Of a DNA stretch of 51,578 nt, positions 15,566-22,826 are shown one piece after another. Below the pieces are notes generated by a model. It did not search any database and was not told the DNA's origin. It saw nothing but the letters and a program-made list of their open reading frames with translations. Both the position numbers and the translations under genes were made by a program. The stretch covers positions 1 through 51,578 of the forward strand of contig JBBSOC010000008.1 of NCBI GenBank assembly GCA_038260095.1, read 5' to 3'. Position 1 is the stretch's first letter. Every line of letters begins with the position of its first letter. The DNA comes from QHCE01 sp038260095 (GTDB lineage: Bacteria; Actinomycetota; Actinomycetes; Mycobacteriales; QHCE01).

Positions 15566-16759
15566 ATGGTCACATTGGTGGAAGTCGCGCGCTGGGAGTG
15601 GCGACTCCAGGATGGCGGCAATCCCGCGCAACTGCTGCAAGACTTTGTGATCTCGCAAGGTTTCTCCGCTCAGCAGCTAGCATCCCTAGGAAAAGGATAC
15701 AATGCTGCGTTGGGGGAGAGTCAGCGCCACCGCTGTGCCGCGCTCCTGTTCTCCGCTGCAGGTGCCGCGCTGATAGCCGCAGCGCCACTAGGTTGCGCGG
15801 CTAAGCAAATCGCGGCGCCCAATCCTGCGTCGTTCAACCCAACGCCAGAGCTCCCCGATGTTGCGGTTGTGGTGTACGACGCGGCGCCAGCTCGCAGCGG
15901 TGCGTCGGTTGCCGGTGAGCCGCGTGGGGGTTACCGCATCGGGGCTTGGAAGCCCTCTTGGAGCCCAACTGAGCACAAGCAGGCGATCGAGCGTGTGCGC
16001 AGCGCGATTGCTGACGGAGAGGTGTATCAGGCCAATATTGTGGGGCATCTCAGCGCGCCCTACCAGGGTGACCCGAGCGCTGGACTACGCGCCGTGTCAG
16101 AGCTCCCTGGGGCGCGATTGGGTCAGCTGTTGACCGGGCACGACTGGGCAGTAGCTATGGGTTCTCCCGAGCTGCTAGTGCGGGCTACCAACGGAGTGGT
16201 AACTACCAAGCCAATCAAAGGCACTCGTCCTCGCACGGCCGCTGGACGCCGTGAGCTCGCCGCTTCAGCCAAGGAACATGCCGAGCACATCATGATCGTG
16301 GATATGGCTCGCAACGATGTTGCTCAGGTAGCCACAGTCGGCTCTGTGGTTGTGCGTGAGCTTTTCGTCGCACAGCCGTGGTGCGATTTGTGGCAGGCCG
16401 AATCCACGGTTCAAGCGGAGCTACGACCAGACGTGGGTATCTCTGATCTCCTGAGTGCGCTTTGCCCGGCCGCTTCGGTCACAGGGGCCCCGAAACTTGC
16501 TGCTTTGCGATTAATTAATGAGCTAGAACCGGTCGGCCGCGGACCCAGCATGGGAGCCATAGGTTGGCTTACTAGCACGAAACTCGAACTTGGGGTGAGT
16601 ATCCGCACGATGGCCGCGGTTGATGGTCGGTTCCACCTGTGGGCTGGCGGCGGTATCACGTGGGGGAGCGATCCGGCGGAGGAGGTTGCGGAAGCCGAAG
16701 CAAAGTCTCTGCCTATTCGTCGCATCTGTACCATTTTGGGCGACAATGGGGTACACTGA
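15566..16759 (+). CDS. pabB: Chorismate-binding enzyme, aminodeoxychorismate synthase component I (PabB-like)
   Basis: 397 residues. The C-terminal chorismate-binding domain is clear: IADGEVYQANIVGHLSAPYQ, TTKPIKGTRPRTA, HIMIVDMARNDVAQVA, CPAASVTGAPKLAALRLI and WAGGGITWGSDPAEEVAEAE. These are the active-site blocks of the TrpE/PabB/MenF superfamily. The QAN and PIKGTRPR blocks favour PabB over MenF. The N-terminal domain is shortened compared with TrpE. It would convert chorismate and ammonia to aminodeoxychorismate for folate. Neither a PabA nor PabC partner is adjacent. There is no strong ribosome site at 15566, and GTG 15581 is an alternative. Confidence 0.85.
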   Translation: MVTLVEVARWEWRLQDGGNPAQLLQDFVISQGFSAQQLASLGKGYNAALGESQRHRCAALLFSAAGAALIAAAPLGCAAKQIAAPNPASFNPTPELPDVAVVVYDAAPARSGASVAGEPRGGYRIGAWKPSWSPTEHKQAIERVRSAIADGEVYQANIVGHLSAPYQGDPSAGLRAVSELPGARLGQLLTGHDWAVAMGSPELLVRATNGVVTTKPIKGTRPRTAAGRRELAASAKEHAEHIMIVDMARNDVAQVATVGSVVVRELFVAQPWCDLWQAESTVQAELRPDVGISDLLSALCPAASVTGAPKLAALRLINELEPVGRGPSMGAIGWLTSTKLELGVSIRTMAAVDGRFHLWAGGGITWGSDPAEEVAEAEAKSLPIRRICTILGDNGVH

Positions 16760-16804
16760 CACATCATGTAGTGGCTATGGCTCAGCGCCGCCCCGACTGA
16801 TTGT

Positions 16805-16873
16805 TTTCCCACAGGATTGTCCACAGGATGATCCCCAGCTCAGCAGTGCCTAGTATCGGCACGCTGTGGATAA
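16805..16873. promoter_or_regulatory. Cluster of three DnaA-box-like sites
   Basis: TTTCCCACA (16805-16813), TTGTCCACA (16817-16825) and, reversed, TGTGGATAA (16865-16873, the exact complement of TTATCCACA) lie within 69 bases between the PabB-like gene and the unknown 400-residue gene. TTGTCCACA and TTATCCACA are the standard actinobacterial and general DnaA boxes. No dnaA, dnaN or parB is near, so this is unlikely to be oriC. It could regulate the downstream gene or titrate DnaA. Confidence 0.6.
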
Positions 16874-16915
16874 TGCAGGTATGTGAAACGCTGCCCTTGT
16901 AAGGACTTATTAGCG

Positions 16916-16921
16916 TAGATT
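16916..16921 (+). promoter_or_regulatory. Putative leaderless -10 element of the 16928 gene
   Basis: TAGATT fits the actinobacterial TANNNT -10 consensus and lies 6 bases before the ATG at 16928. This spacing places transcription start on the start codon, and no ribosome site is present, so the gene is probably leaderless. Confidence 0.45.
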
Positions 16922-16927
16922 CGTCGC

Positions 16928-18130
16928 ATGAGCGTGACTACTTCAGTGATGAGCCTTTTGCGGCCTAGCCAACTTGGCCCGCTTGGTCGAGTGATCAGTG
17001 CGATGCGGCCGCATCCACTACGAAATGACGCTAGGCAGGAAATCAGTGCGCTTCAGAATGGTCTCAAGGCGTTCGCTGCACGATACGGCCTCGACGACTC
17101 GTCAACAGATGCGGGGGAGCGGGCAACGAACTCTGCCACGCCGCCAATCGAAGATCACGAACTCGACGAGCAGCTGCGCGGCATACTTGAACAAGCGTTT
17201 GCCTATCTAACAGAGCTGGAGGCCGGCAAGCTCCCACGTGAAGTTCCCGATTTCGCACAGCTAGTCGCAGATCTTGAGGACAGCGGCTCTGGGTCGCTCG
17301 CGAAGTTGACAGCTAGGGCCGAGCTTGCCGGCTTGCTCCGGAAAATTGACCTTCTGGACAATCACTGGCTCGCTGAGGCTCGTCGGAATCGCCGTCGTCG
17401 CAGACCACGAATGGCCCGTGACGTTAATCGCGACGACATTGATGACGCTGTGCAGCGACGACAGATTGAACCTGAGCCCTCACCCAGATCGCAACTTTCC
17501 AATGCACCCGATTCAACTAAGGTTGCTGAAGCGCTGATGGCACAAGCGGCGATACGCAGGGATGAACTTGCGTCGCGGCTCGAGCGTGAGCAACTTGAGG
17601 CTGAACGCGACGAGCTCGATGACGAACCTGCGAACGGTTACACGGCATTTTGGAGTCGTTACCGTCACGAGGCAACACTGCTGCTTATTGCGCTGGAATA
17701 TGTCGGAGAGGGTGTCGAAGTCGCCACGCCAGCGGCGGCCGCCGAACTGCTAAAGTTGCCGCCTAACGTGCCACCACAGCAGATTCTGGAACGGCTTAGA
17801 AGCGAGTTCGAGGGGCGCTATCTGCCGTTTGGCACAGACTATGACGTCGCAATACTCGAGGCCGTGGCGTCGGGCATGCCCATCGCAGACGCTGTTTTGT
17901 TGTCTCAGCAACATGTGCTCAAAGCCAATGGGACTCTCAATACCACTGTCATGAGTGAACCCGAGCCAGCCGTGCGGGCACAGGCGGCCGTGCTGGAGCA
18001 TGGAACACCGCCAAGCATTCAGGAACGTGCACCATGGCGTCCAATGGACCCGCTAGAGGTCGCTCGCGGCGCTCATAACGTAACTGTGCCCGAGCGATCG
18101 CTTGCGGGTGGCGCTGGTGGGGGAGAGTGA
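16928..18130 (+). CDS. Unknown 400-residue protein with basic and coiled-coil regions
   Basis: I do not recognise the family. The protein is hydrophilic with no signal peptide or membrane segment. Residues about 150-166 form a strongly basic run (ARRNRRRRRPRMARD), and 195-235 is a charged helical stretch likely to form a coiled coil (AIRRDELASRLEREQLEAER). The second half contains FWSRYRHEATLLLIALEYVG and FEGRYLPFGTDYDVAILEAV, which look like folded structure. The ATG has a -10 box 6 bases upstream and no ribosome site. A DnaA-box cluster lies just before it. It may bind nucleic acid through the basic run, but this is only a guess. Confidence 0.8.
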   Translation: MSVTTSVMSLLRPSQLGPLGRVISAMRPHPLRNDARQEISALQNGLKAFAARYGLDDSSTDAGERATNSATPPIEDHELDEQLRGILEQAFAYLTELEAGKLPREVPDFAQLVADLEDSGSGSLAKLTARAELAGLLRKIDLLDNHWLAEARRNRRRRRPRMARDVNRDDIDDAVQRRQIEPEPSPRSQLSNAPDSTKVAEALMAQAAIRRDELASRLEREQLEAERDELDDEPANGYTAFWSRYRHEATLLLIALEYVGEGVEVATPAAAAELLKLPPNVPPQQILERLRSEFEGRYLPFGTDYDVAILEAVASGMPIADAVLLSQQHVLKANGTLNTTVMSEPEPAVRAQAAVLEHGTPPSIQERAPWRPMDPLEVARGAHNVTVPERSLAGGAGGGE

Positions 18131-18263
18131 CCTAGGTGGTTCGTGGAGCGGCAAAAGCCCCTGCTCTTCAATGGATATCCAATTTGCCCTAGGTATCTCA
18201 GGGTAGGTTGGGTGGCAAAAGCTTGATCCTTGCTTATACGCCTGCTATTCCGGAGACTTCAAT

Positions 18264-19115
18264 ATGGCATCTGAGGTTAGTGAAACTTTTTCCATTGGGG
18301 GAGACCTAGAGGTGCGCCGGCTCGGCTTCGGCGCAATGCGGTTGACCGGTGAAGGTATTTGGGGCGAACCCCGTGATCGGGCAGCGGCAGTCTCGACCGC
18401 GCGACGCACAGTGGAGCTCGGTATCAACTTCATCGACACAGCTGATTCGTACGGGCCAGGTGTGAGCGAAGAAATTCTCGCAGAGGCGCTATATCCGTAC
18501 CCAGAAGATTTGGTCATCGCGACAAAAGCGGGCCTAGCTCGGACTGGACCCAATCAGTGGGAGCCGTTGGGTCGTCCCGAGTACCTACGCCAACAGGCGG
18601 AAATGAGTCTGCGTCGGCTGCGGCTGGATCGCATTGACCTGTTTCAGTTGCACCGTATTGATCCCCAGGTTCCGCTAGAAGACCAGCTGGGCGCGCTGCG
18701 TGAGTTGCAACAAGAGGGCAAAGTTCGGCACATCGGGCTGTCTGAGGTCTCGGTGAAGCAGCTCAGCGACGCCCGCAACATCACCGAAATCGTGAGCGTA
18801 CAGAACTTGTTCAACCTCACCAACAAGCAGTCCGAGGACGTCTTGGAGTACTGCGAGGTGGAGAACCTGGCGTTCGTTCCGTGGTTTCCTATGGCTAGTG
18901 GTCAGCATGCCGGCCCCGACAGTCCGGTAGCCGATGTCGCTCGTGAAGTGGGTGCTACGCCCAGCCAAGTTTCGCTGGCCTGGCTACTGCGCCGTTCTCC
19001 GGTGATTCTGCCCATTCCAGGTACTAGCTCGGTGACGCATTTAGAAGAGAACGCCGCGGCCAGCCAGGTCTCGCTCTCCGACGAGCAGTTTCAGCGCCTG
19101 TCGCAGCTGGCCTAA
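18264..19115 (+). CDS. Aldo/keto reductase
   Basis: 283 residues with GGAG 9 bases before the ATG. A TIM-barrel AKR with the catalytic tetrad visible: Asp and Tyr in FIDTADSYGPG, Lys in VIATKAGL and His in LFQLHRID. The NADP-binding end LPIPGTSSVTHLEENAAA is present. It is like the YdbC/IolS group that reduces small aldehydes, but no substrate can be assigned. It appears monocistronic and probably has its own promoter in the 133-base gap before it. Confidence 0.92.
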   Translation: MASEVSETFSIGGDLEVRRLGFGAMRLTGEGIWGEPRDRAAAVSTARRTVELGINFIDTADSYGPGVSEEILAEALYPYPEDLVIATKAGLARTGPNQWEPLGRPEYLRQQAEMSLRRLRLDRIDLFQLHRIDPQVPLEDQLGALRELQQEGKVRHIGLSEVSVKQLSDARNITEIVSVQNLFNLTNKQSEDVLEYCEVENLAFVPWFPMASGQHAGPDSPVADVAREVGATPSQVSLAWLLRRSPVILPIPGTSSVTHLEENAAASQVSLSDEQFQRLSQLA

Positions 19116-19175
19116 AGCAAAACCGCCTAACTCGAGTAGTGTCTGTAGCATTCACCGTCCGATTGGAGGAGAACA

Positions 19176-19319
19176 TTGGAAGGTGCTTACGGAGAAAGTA
19201 TCTACAAACTCAGCCGTAAAGCGGCAAAAACAGACCTTGGTATGCGCAAGTTGCTTAGCCACTTTGGCTTGCAAGATTCCACTGATGCTGAGGTTGATGC
19301 CGCGATGGATGAGGCATAA
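19176..19319 (+). CDS. Small acidic partner ORF of the DUF4037 protein
   Basis: 47 residues from TTG 19176, preceded by a very good ribosome site (GGAGGAG, 6 bases upstream). It reads EGAYGESIYKLSRKAAKTDL, GMRKLLSHFGLQDSTDAEVD, AAMDEA. It is helical and charged with no Cys or membrane segment. It ends 108 bases before the DUF4037 gene on the same strand. I do not recognise the family. The strong ribosome site and coding-like composition argue it is real; it may be an antitoxin-like or regulatory partner of the nucleotidyltransferase-like protein. Confidence 0.6.
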   Translation: MEGAYGESIYKLSRKAAKTDLGMRKLLSHFGLQDSTDAEVDAAMDEA

Positions 19320-19348
19320 CCAGCAAAGAGGGGTCCAACCTCAGCTAC

Positions 19349-19379
19349 TTGACATAATATACATTATCGGCACTAGGTA
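19349..19379 (+). promoter_or_regulatory. Possible promoter before the DUF4037 gene
   Basis: TTGACA (19349-19354) is a perfect -35 hexamer; TAGGTA (19374-19379) is a poor -10 with a 19-base spacer. The AT-rich stretch TAATATACATTAT lies between. It would let the DUF4037 gene be transcribed apart from the small ORF. Confidence 0.3.
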
Positions 19380-19427
19380 TTTTTCACGAGACTTCGTCTT
19401 CATGGTTTTACGGGTAGCCTAAGCCTC

Positions 19428-20513
19428 ATGCAAAGTCCGGCTAAAAGTATTACAGGCATAGAGCTTTCTCGACAGTTCTACGAGTCCGTCGTTCGACCTC
19501 GAATCACCGAGGCATTGGTGCCGCATGCCGCAGCGCTGTTGGGTGATGGCTCAGAAGTTTTAGGATTCGATGACGCCGTTTCTACCGATCATGACTTTGG
19601 CCCACGCTTACAACTGTTCTTGCCTCTAGGGTGTGACCCAAGGCCTGTAGCAGCGGTACTCGATGAACTTCCGGCTCAATTTAAAGGTTTCCCGGTCCGC
19701 TATCGAGATTCCGATAACCACGATGCCGATGTTCAACATCAAGTTGACATAACTACCGCGCCGGAATTCTTCATAGCGCTGCTAGGCGTCGATCCTTCCA
19801 CTGGGATGAGCTTAGGTAACTGGTTATCTACCCCTACCCAAGTTCTCGCGACACTTACTGGGGGCGAAGTCTTCTTCGACCCCAGTAACCTTCTAGGCGA
19901 TCGACGATCCGCCCTGCGGTGGTATCCCCCAGATGTCTGGCGTTACGTGCTTGCCACCGCTTGGCTCCGCATTTCCCAAGGAGAATCGTTCGTGGGCCGA
20001 ACTGGCGCAACTGGTGATGACCTAGGTTGCGCGCTTGTGACAGCGCAACTCGTTCGCGATTTGGTACGCCTGACGTTTCTCATTGATCAACGATGGGCAG
20101 CGTACACCAAATGGCTAGGACGAGCTTTTACCGAGCTGCCACACTCCCCCGGCGTCGCCCCGGCACTGGCCACAGCGCTCATCGCCACCACGTGGCGTGA
20201 GCGCGAAACGGCGCTATGCAACGCCTCTAGCGCATTAGGCGAAGCGACGAATCAGCTAGGCCTTGCCAAGGCAGTTGATTCCGCGCCACGCCAATTCCAC
20301 ACTCGAGACATTCGAGTTGTCGGTGCGGAACGCTTCACGCAAGCACTCATCGAGGCGATCACGGATCGGCAGCTCCATAAACTCATTTATAAACTGGGCA
20401 CACGAAGCGACGGCATGTCTCAGATACCTGGAGCTATTGATCAGGTAGTTGACAACGTCGATGTCCTTACGCATCCGTCCCGATGTGCTGCTGTGATGCG
20501 AGGCCTGTTGTGA
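19428..20513 (+). CDS. DUF4037 nucleotidyltransferase-like protein
   Basis: 361 residues. The N-terminal part GFDDAVSTDHDFGPRLQLFL is the hallmark of DUF4037, which resembles the nucleotidyltransferase fold: D-D-x-x-S-x-D-H-D would be the acidic catalytic patch. The middle has YPPDVWRYVLATAWLRISQG and GLGCALVTAQ-like helices, and the C-terminus is helical. No substrate is known for the family; it could adenylylate a protein or small molecule. The gene follows a small ORF with a strong ribosome site and precedes a vapBC-like module on the other strand. Confidence 0.82.
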   Translation: MQSPAKSITGIELSRQFYESVVRPRITEALVPHAAALLGDGSEVLGFDDAVSTDHDFGPRLQLFLPLGCDPRPVAAVLDELPAQFKGFPVRYRDSDNHDADVQHQVDITTAPEFFIALLGVDPSTGMSLGNWLSTPTQVLATLTGGEVFFDPSNLLGDRRSALRWYPPDVWRYVLATAWLRISQGESFVGRTGATGDDLGCALVTAQLVRDLVRLTFLIDQRWAAYTKWLGRAFTELPHSPGVAPALATALIATTWRERETALCNASSALGEATNQLGLAKAVDSAPRQFHTRDIRVVGAERFTQALIEAITDRQLHKLIYKLGTRSDGMSQIPGAIDQVVDNVDVLTHPSRCAAVMRGLL

Positions 20514-20525
20514 AAGCTCGAGCCG

Positions 20526-20927
20526 TTACCAGATGGTTTTAAGGCTACTGACACTACGAGCAAATTCGTGGATTTTCCCATCTTTGGTAGCCAAAGGCAC
20601 TGAAAGTTCCTGTGCGGTAGCGCACAGGATTCGGTCAGCCGGATCGCCATGGAAACCCACTTCACCAAGCAATGCTGCGCCAACTGCCGCCTGAGGAGTC
20701 AACGGTGCAAGCTCAATTTGTTCCTCGCGAAATAAGTCACGCATCCACGTATACAGCTCACGGTCGAGTTCAACACGGCCCTTCACAAGGAGCTCGCCGA
20801 TCTCCCAACACGAGATTGGACTGATAAGAATAGTGTCAGCCTTAGCAATTTCACGTGCCACCCGATGAGAAAGGCGCTCACCACCAGCCTGCCACCACAG
20901 CACCACGTGAGTATCGAGCAGGATCAC
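20526..20927 (-). CDS. vapC: PIN-domain toxin, VapC-like
   Basis: 133 residues from GTG 20927, overlapping the antitoxin stop (GTGA). The PIN nuclease acidic residues are visible: D5 in MILLDTHVVLWW, E42 in SCWEIGELL, D95/D98 in GDPADRILCATA and D116 in ATKDGKI. Such toxins are Mg-dependent RNases that cut tRNA or rRNA. The 4-base overlap with the upstream antitoxin and the gene order antitoxin-toxin are standard. The 3' end is convergent with DUF4037 with a 12-base gap. Confidence 0.92.
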   Translation of the reverse strand: MILLDTHVVLWWQAGGERLSHRVAREIAKADTILISPISCWEIGELLVKGRVELDRELYTWMRDLFREEQIELAPLTPQAAVGAALLGEVGFHGDPADRILCATAQELSVPLATKDGKIHEFARSVSSLKTIW

Positions 20928-21181
20928 GCTGAGCGCCTGTATTCAGTATATAACTCGGCTTCCCAGGCTTCACCTGAGGAAAAGTACACCTGGTCGTCTT
21001 CAGCGACCAGTCGGACACTGCCCATTGTTGAAGCGTGTACTGGCTCATCCAACGGTGCTAACTGGGCAACAGGATGACCATGCTTGGTCACGATCACAGA
21101 TATTTTAGTGGCCTCAACCTGATCAAGAATCGCCAAACACTGAGTCTTGAACGTGCTGGCTTGAATCCTTCGCGGCTCCAT
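20924..21181 (-). CDS. vapB: Phd/YefM-type antitoxin of the PIN toxin
   Basis: 85 residues from ATG 21181, which has GAGGGG 10 bases upstream; longer frames lack this. The N-terminal part RRIQASTFKTQCLAILDQVE, VIVTKHGHPVAQLAPL follows the Phd/YefM DNA-binding pattern. The C-terminal part (VYFSSGEAWEAELYTEYRRS) should wrap the PIN toxin. Phd-type antitoxins often pair with PIN toxins in actinobacteria. It should repress its own promoter, where repeated ATGACT sites and an inverted repeat are found at 21226-21280. Confidence 0.88.
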   Translation of the reverse strand: MEPRRIQASTFKTQCLAILDQVEATKISVIVTKHGHPVAQLAPLDEPVHASTMGSVRLVAEDDQVYFSSGEAWEAELYTEYRRSA

Positions 21182-21225
21182 AACACTATAACCCCTCTTT
21201 GAAGTAAGGGATAGTTTAGCATGAA

Positions 21226-21280
21226 ATGACTTATGACTATAGTCATTGGTTGCATCTACCCCCATTAAAACCAATGACTA
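21226..21280. promoter_or_regulatory. Shared operator region between two divergent toxin-antitoxin modules
   Basis: A perfect 14-bp palindrome ATGACTATAGTCAT (21233-21246) overlaps a perfect 12-bp inverted repeat, TAGTCATTGGTT (21240-21251) and AACCAATGACTA (21269-21280), with a 17-base spacer. ATGACT occurs four times: 21226, 21233, 21241 (reversed) and 21274. This lies between the vapBC-like genes (leftward) and the mazEF-like genes (rightward). Confidence 0.7.
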
Positions 21281-21297
21281 GGGGAATTTATACGTGT

Positions 21298-21303
21298 TAA
21301 AGT
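21298..21303 (+). promoter_or_regulatory. Putative leaderless -10 of the mazEF-like module
   Basis: TAAAGT lies 6 bases before the ATG at 21310, and no ribosome site exists, so the transcript probably starts at the start codon. The same spacing is seen for the gene at 16928. Confidence 0.4.
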
Positions 21304-21309
21304 TATGGC

Positions 21310-21576
21310 ATGGCGATACGTAAAATTACACTGACGATGGAAGACGGTGTCGTGGAACAATCGCGTACCGCGGCGCAAGCCGCAGGGATGTCGCTATCCG
21401 GGTGGCTGACCATGGCCGCACGGCATGAGAGGCTCCGCCAATGGCATAGCCATAGCACTGAACTTCCCGCACTCCGCGATGAGACGCTACAGCGGACCGA
21501 AGAAGCCGAGAACGACCAGCACTGGGCTGCCAGCAAGGGTCCGTTTAAGGGCACTCGATTGAAAGGCTCCGCGTGA
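21310..21576 (+). CDS. Antitoxin of a MazF-like module (ribbon-helix-helix-like)
   Basis: 88 residues. The N-terminus IRKITLTMEDGVVEQSRTAA, QAAGMSLSGWLTMAARHERL looks like a ribbon-helix-helix DNA-binding fold: a short beta strand, then a helix-Gly-Ser-helix. The C-terminal part is acidic and Glu-rich with W, then a GPFKGTRLKG tail that should bind the toxin. Its stop overlaps the toxin start by four bases (GTGA). It is transcribed away from the vapBC-like module. Confidence 0.82.
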   Translation: MAIRKITLTMEDGVVEQSRTAAQAAGMSLSGWLTMAARHERLRQWHSHSTELPALRDETLQRTEEAENDQHWAASKGPFKGTRLKGSA

Positions 21577-21899
21577 GGCGCGGTGAAATCTGGTTCCTCA
21601 CCGTTCCCGGTATAGATCAACTGCGGGCGGTGTTAGTGGTCTCAAATGACCACGCAAATACTGACCACCGATATCGACCGGCCGCCCTCGATATTCACAC
21701 TCCTCGTACCGGCATTGACCACGGTGTTTACCACGTAGAGCTGGCCGGGCGCGATCCCATGACGGGGCACCTAGTAGATGCCACCACAGTGACCAACTAC
21801 ACCCGGACCCGGTTTGTTGGGACGCCGCTAGGAATCATCACTGGCGCAAGCTTTGCCAAGGTCAATGCTGCCCTAAAAACTTGGTTAGACATTCCATAG
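21573..21899 (+). CDS. MazF/PemK-like toxin
   Basis: 108 residues from GTG 21573. The start MRRGEIWFLTVPG and the strand RAVLVVSNDHAN are typical of MazF/PemK endoribonucleases. The rest is less typical: the second half has GHLVDATTVTNYTRTRFVGT then the helix AKVNAALKTWLDIP. The family cuts mRNA or other RNA at short sequences; the target here cannot be predicted. The pair overlaps its antitoxin and faces away from a PIN toxin module only 130 bases off. Confidence 0.82.
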   Translation: MRRGEIWFLTVPGIDQLRAVLVVSNDHANTDHRYRPAALDIHTPRTGIDHGVYHVELAGRDPMTGHLVDATTVTNYTRTRFVGTPLGIITGASFAKVNAALKTWLDIP

Positions 21900-22057
21900 C
21901 TTGTGCCTATTAAAGGTGCGGATCAAAGGCGATCTTTGGTCGACAAATTTCCATCGCGAACATGTAGGGTTACCGGTAACGGTGCTGTCAGCAGCCCAGT
22001 TGGGAAGTAACAGCGACGATTCGGGTGAGAGCGGTCAGACCATAGGGCTGGTATCCG

Positions 22058-22579
22058 TTAGCTCTGCGACCTGATCAATCGCATATAGGCGTCTACCGCC
22101 TGCTGGGTCGTATCAACTGCGAGCCGCTCACGGGCTTGTGCAAGTCGACGGTTAGCGGTTCGTAAAGACAAAAATTCCGCCTCAGCCGCAGTGGCAACAG
22201 ACTCCCCCGCGGCCAACCGCGACAGTAATGCGCTCTGTTCACGGCTGAGACCGCTCTGCTGCCCAGCTTGCTGAGAGGCGGCGTCAAGCTCTTGACGTAC
22301 GACGCCGATTCGGGCCAAAGCGGCCGTCATGCAGCCAGCGAGTTGTGTATTGGAGCACTGCACCACGACTCCAGCTCCACGGGCAGCCGCAGAGACTACC
22401 ACTGCAATTGTCTGTTTTTCCTCGGCGGAACCGGTGACAACGAGTTTACGCGCTGTCACATCCCAGGGCTCCCTTGGCAACGCCAAACCCCGTTGCACAC
22501 ACCAACCCGCACTCGTTAGCTGACGCACTGCCGTAGCCGTTGCGTCCGCGGAGAGTGTCACTAGTAGAGGCACTGTCAT
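22058..22579 (-). CDS. LuxR-type HTH protein with unknown N-terminal domain
   Basis: 173 residues. The C-terminal 60 residues resemble a LuxR-type helix-turn-helix: LSREQSALLSRLAAGESVAT, AAEAEFLSLRTANRRLAQAR, which replaces the typical G-x-S-N-x-x-I-A and T-V-x-x-H positions with degenerate ones. The N-terminal 100 residues (VTGSAEEKQTIAVVVSAAAR, GAGVVVQCS) look like an alternating alpha/beta fold similar to a degenerate receiver but have no phosphoacceptor Asp motif. It is divergent from the GrpE-like membrane protein gene, with 247 bases between, and could control it. Confidence 0.7.
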   Translation of the reverse strand: MTVPLLVTLSADATATAVRQLTSAGWCVQRGLALPREPWDVTARKLVVTGSAEEKQTIAVVVSAAARGAGVVVQCSNTQLAGCMTAALARIGVVRQELDAASQQAGQQSGLSREQSALLSRLAAGESVATAAEAEFLSLRTANRRLAQARERLAVDTTQQAVDAYMRLIRSQS

Positions 22580-22826
22580 GGGCCGCTACCCAGCGTGCGC
22601 TTTACCACGCGACCCCCTTTGTCATAGGACTAATGCCATGAGAACTTTCCAGCATGCCAGTTTTAATGCGCGCTGGTAAGGGTCAAGTTCACAGTTCATC
22701 CGAGACTAGCGTTAGATGGCGAGATTAAAGTGCGCATTCCAGTAAGGAATACTGCTATACAGCGCGATGCATCAGGTCATGCGCTATTAAAGCTGTGGCC
22801 ACCAGGAGCGCGAGGAGTACGAGTTC

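Noticed and set aside
16805..16873. Chromosomal replication origin
   Set aside because: Only three DnaA-type boxes are present and no dnaA, dnaN, recF, parAB or rpmH gene is nearby.
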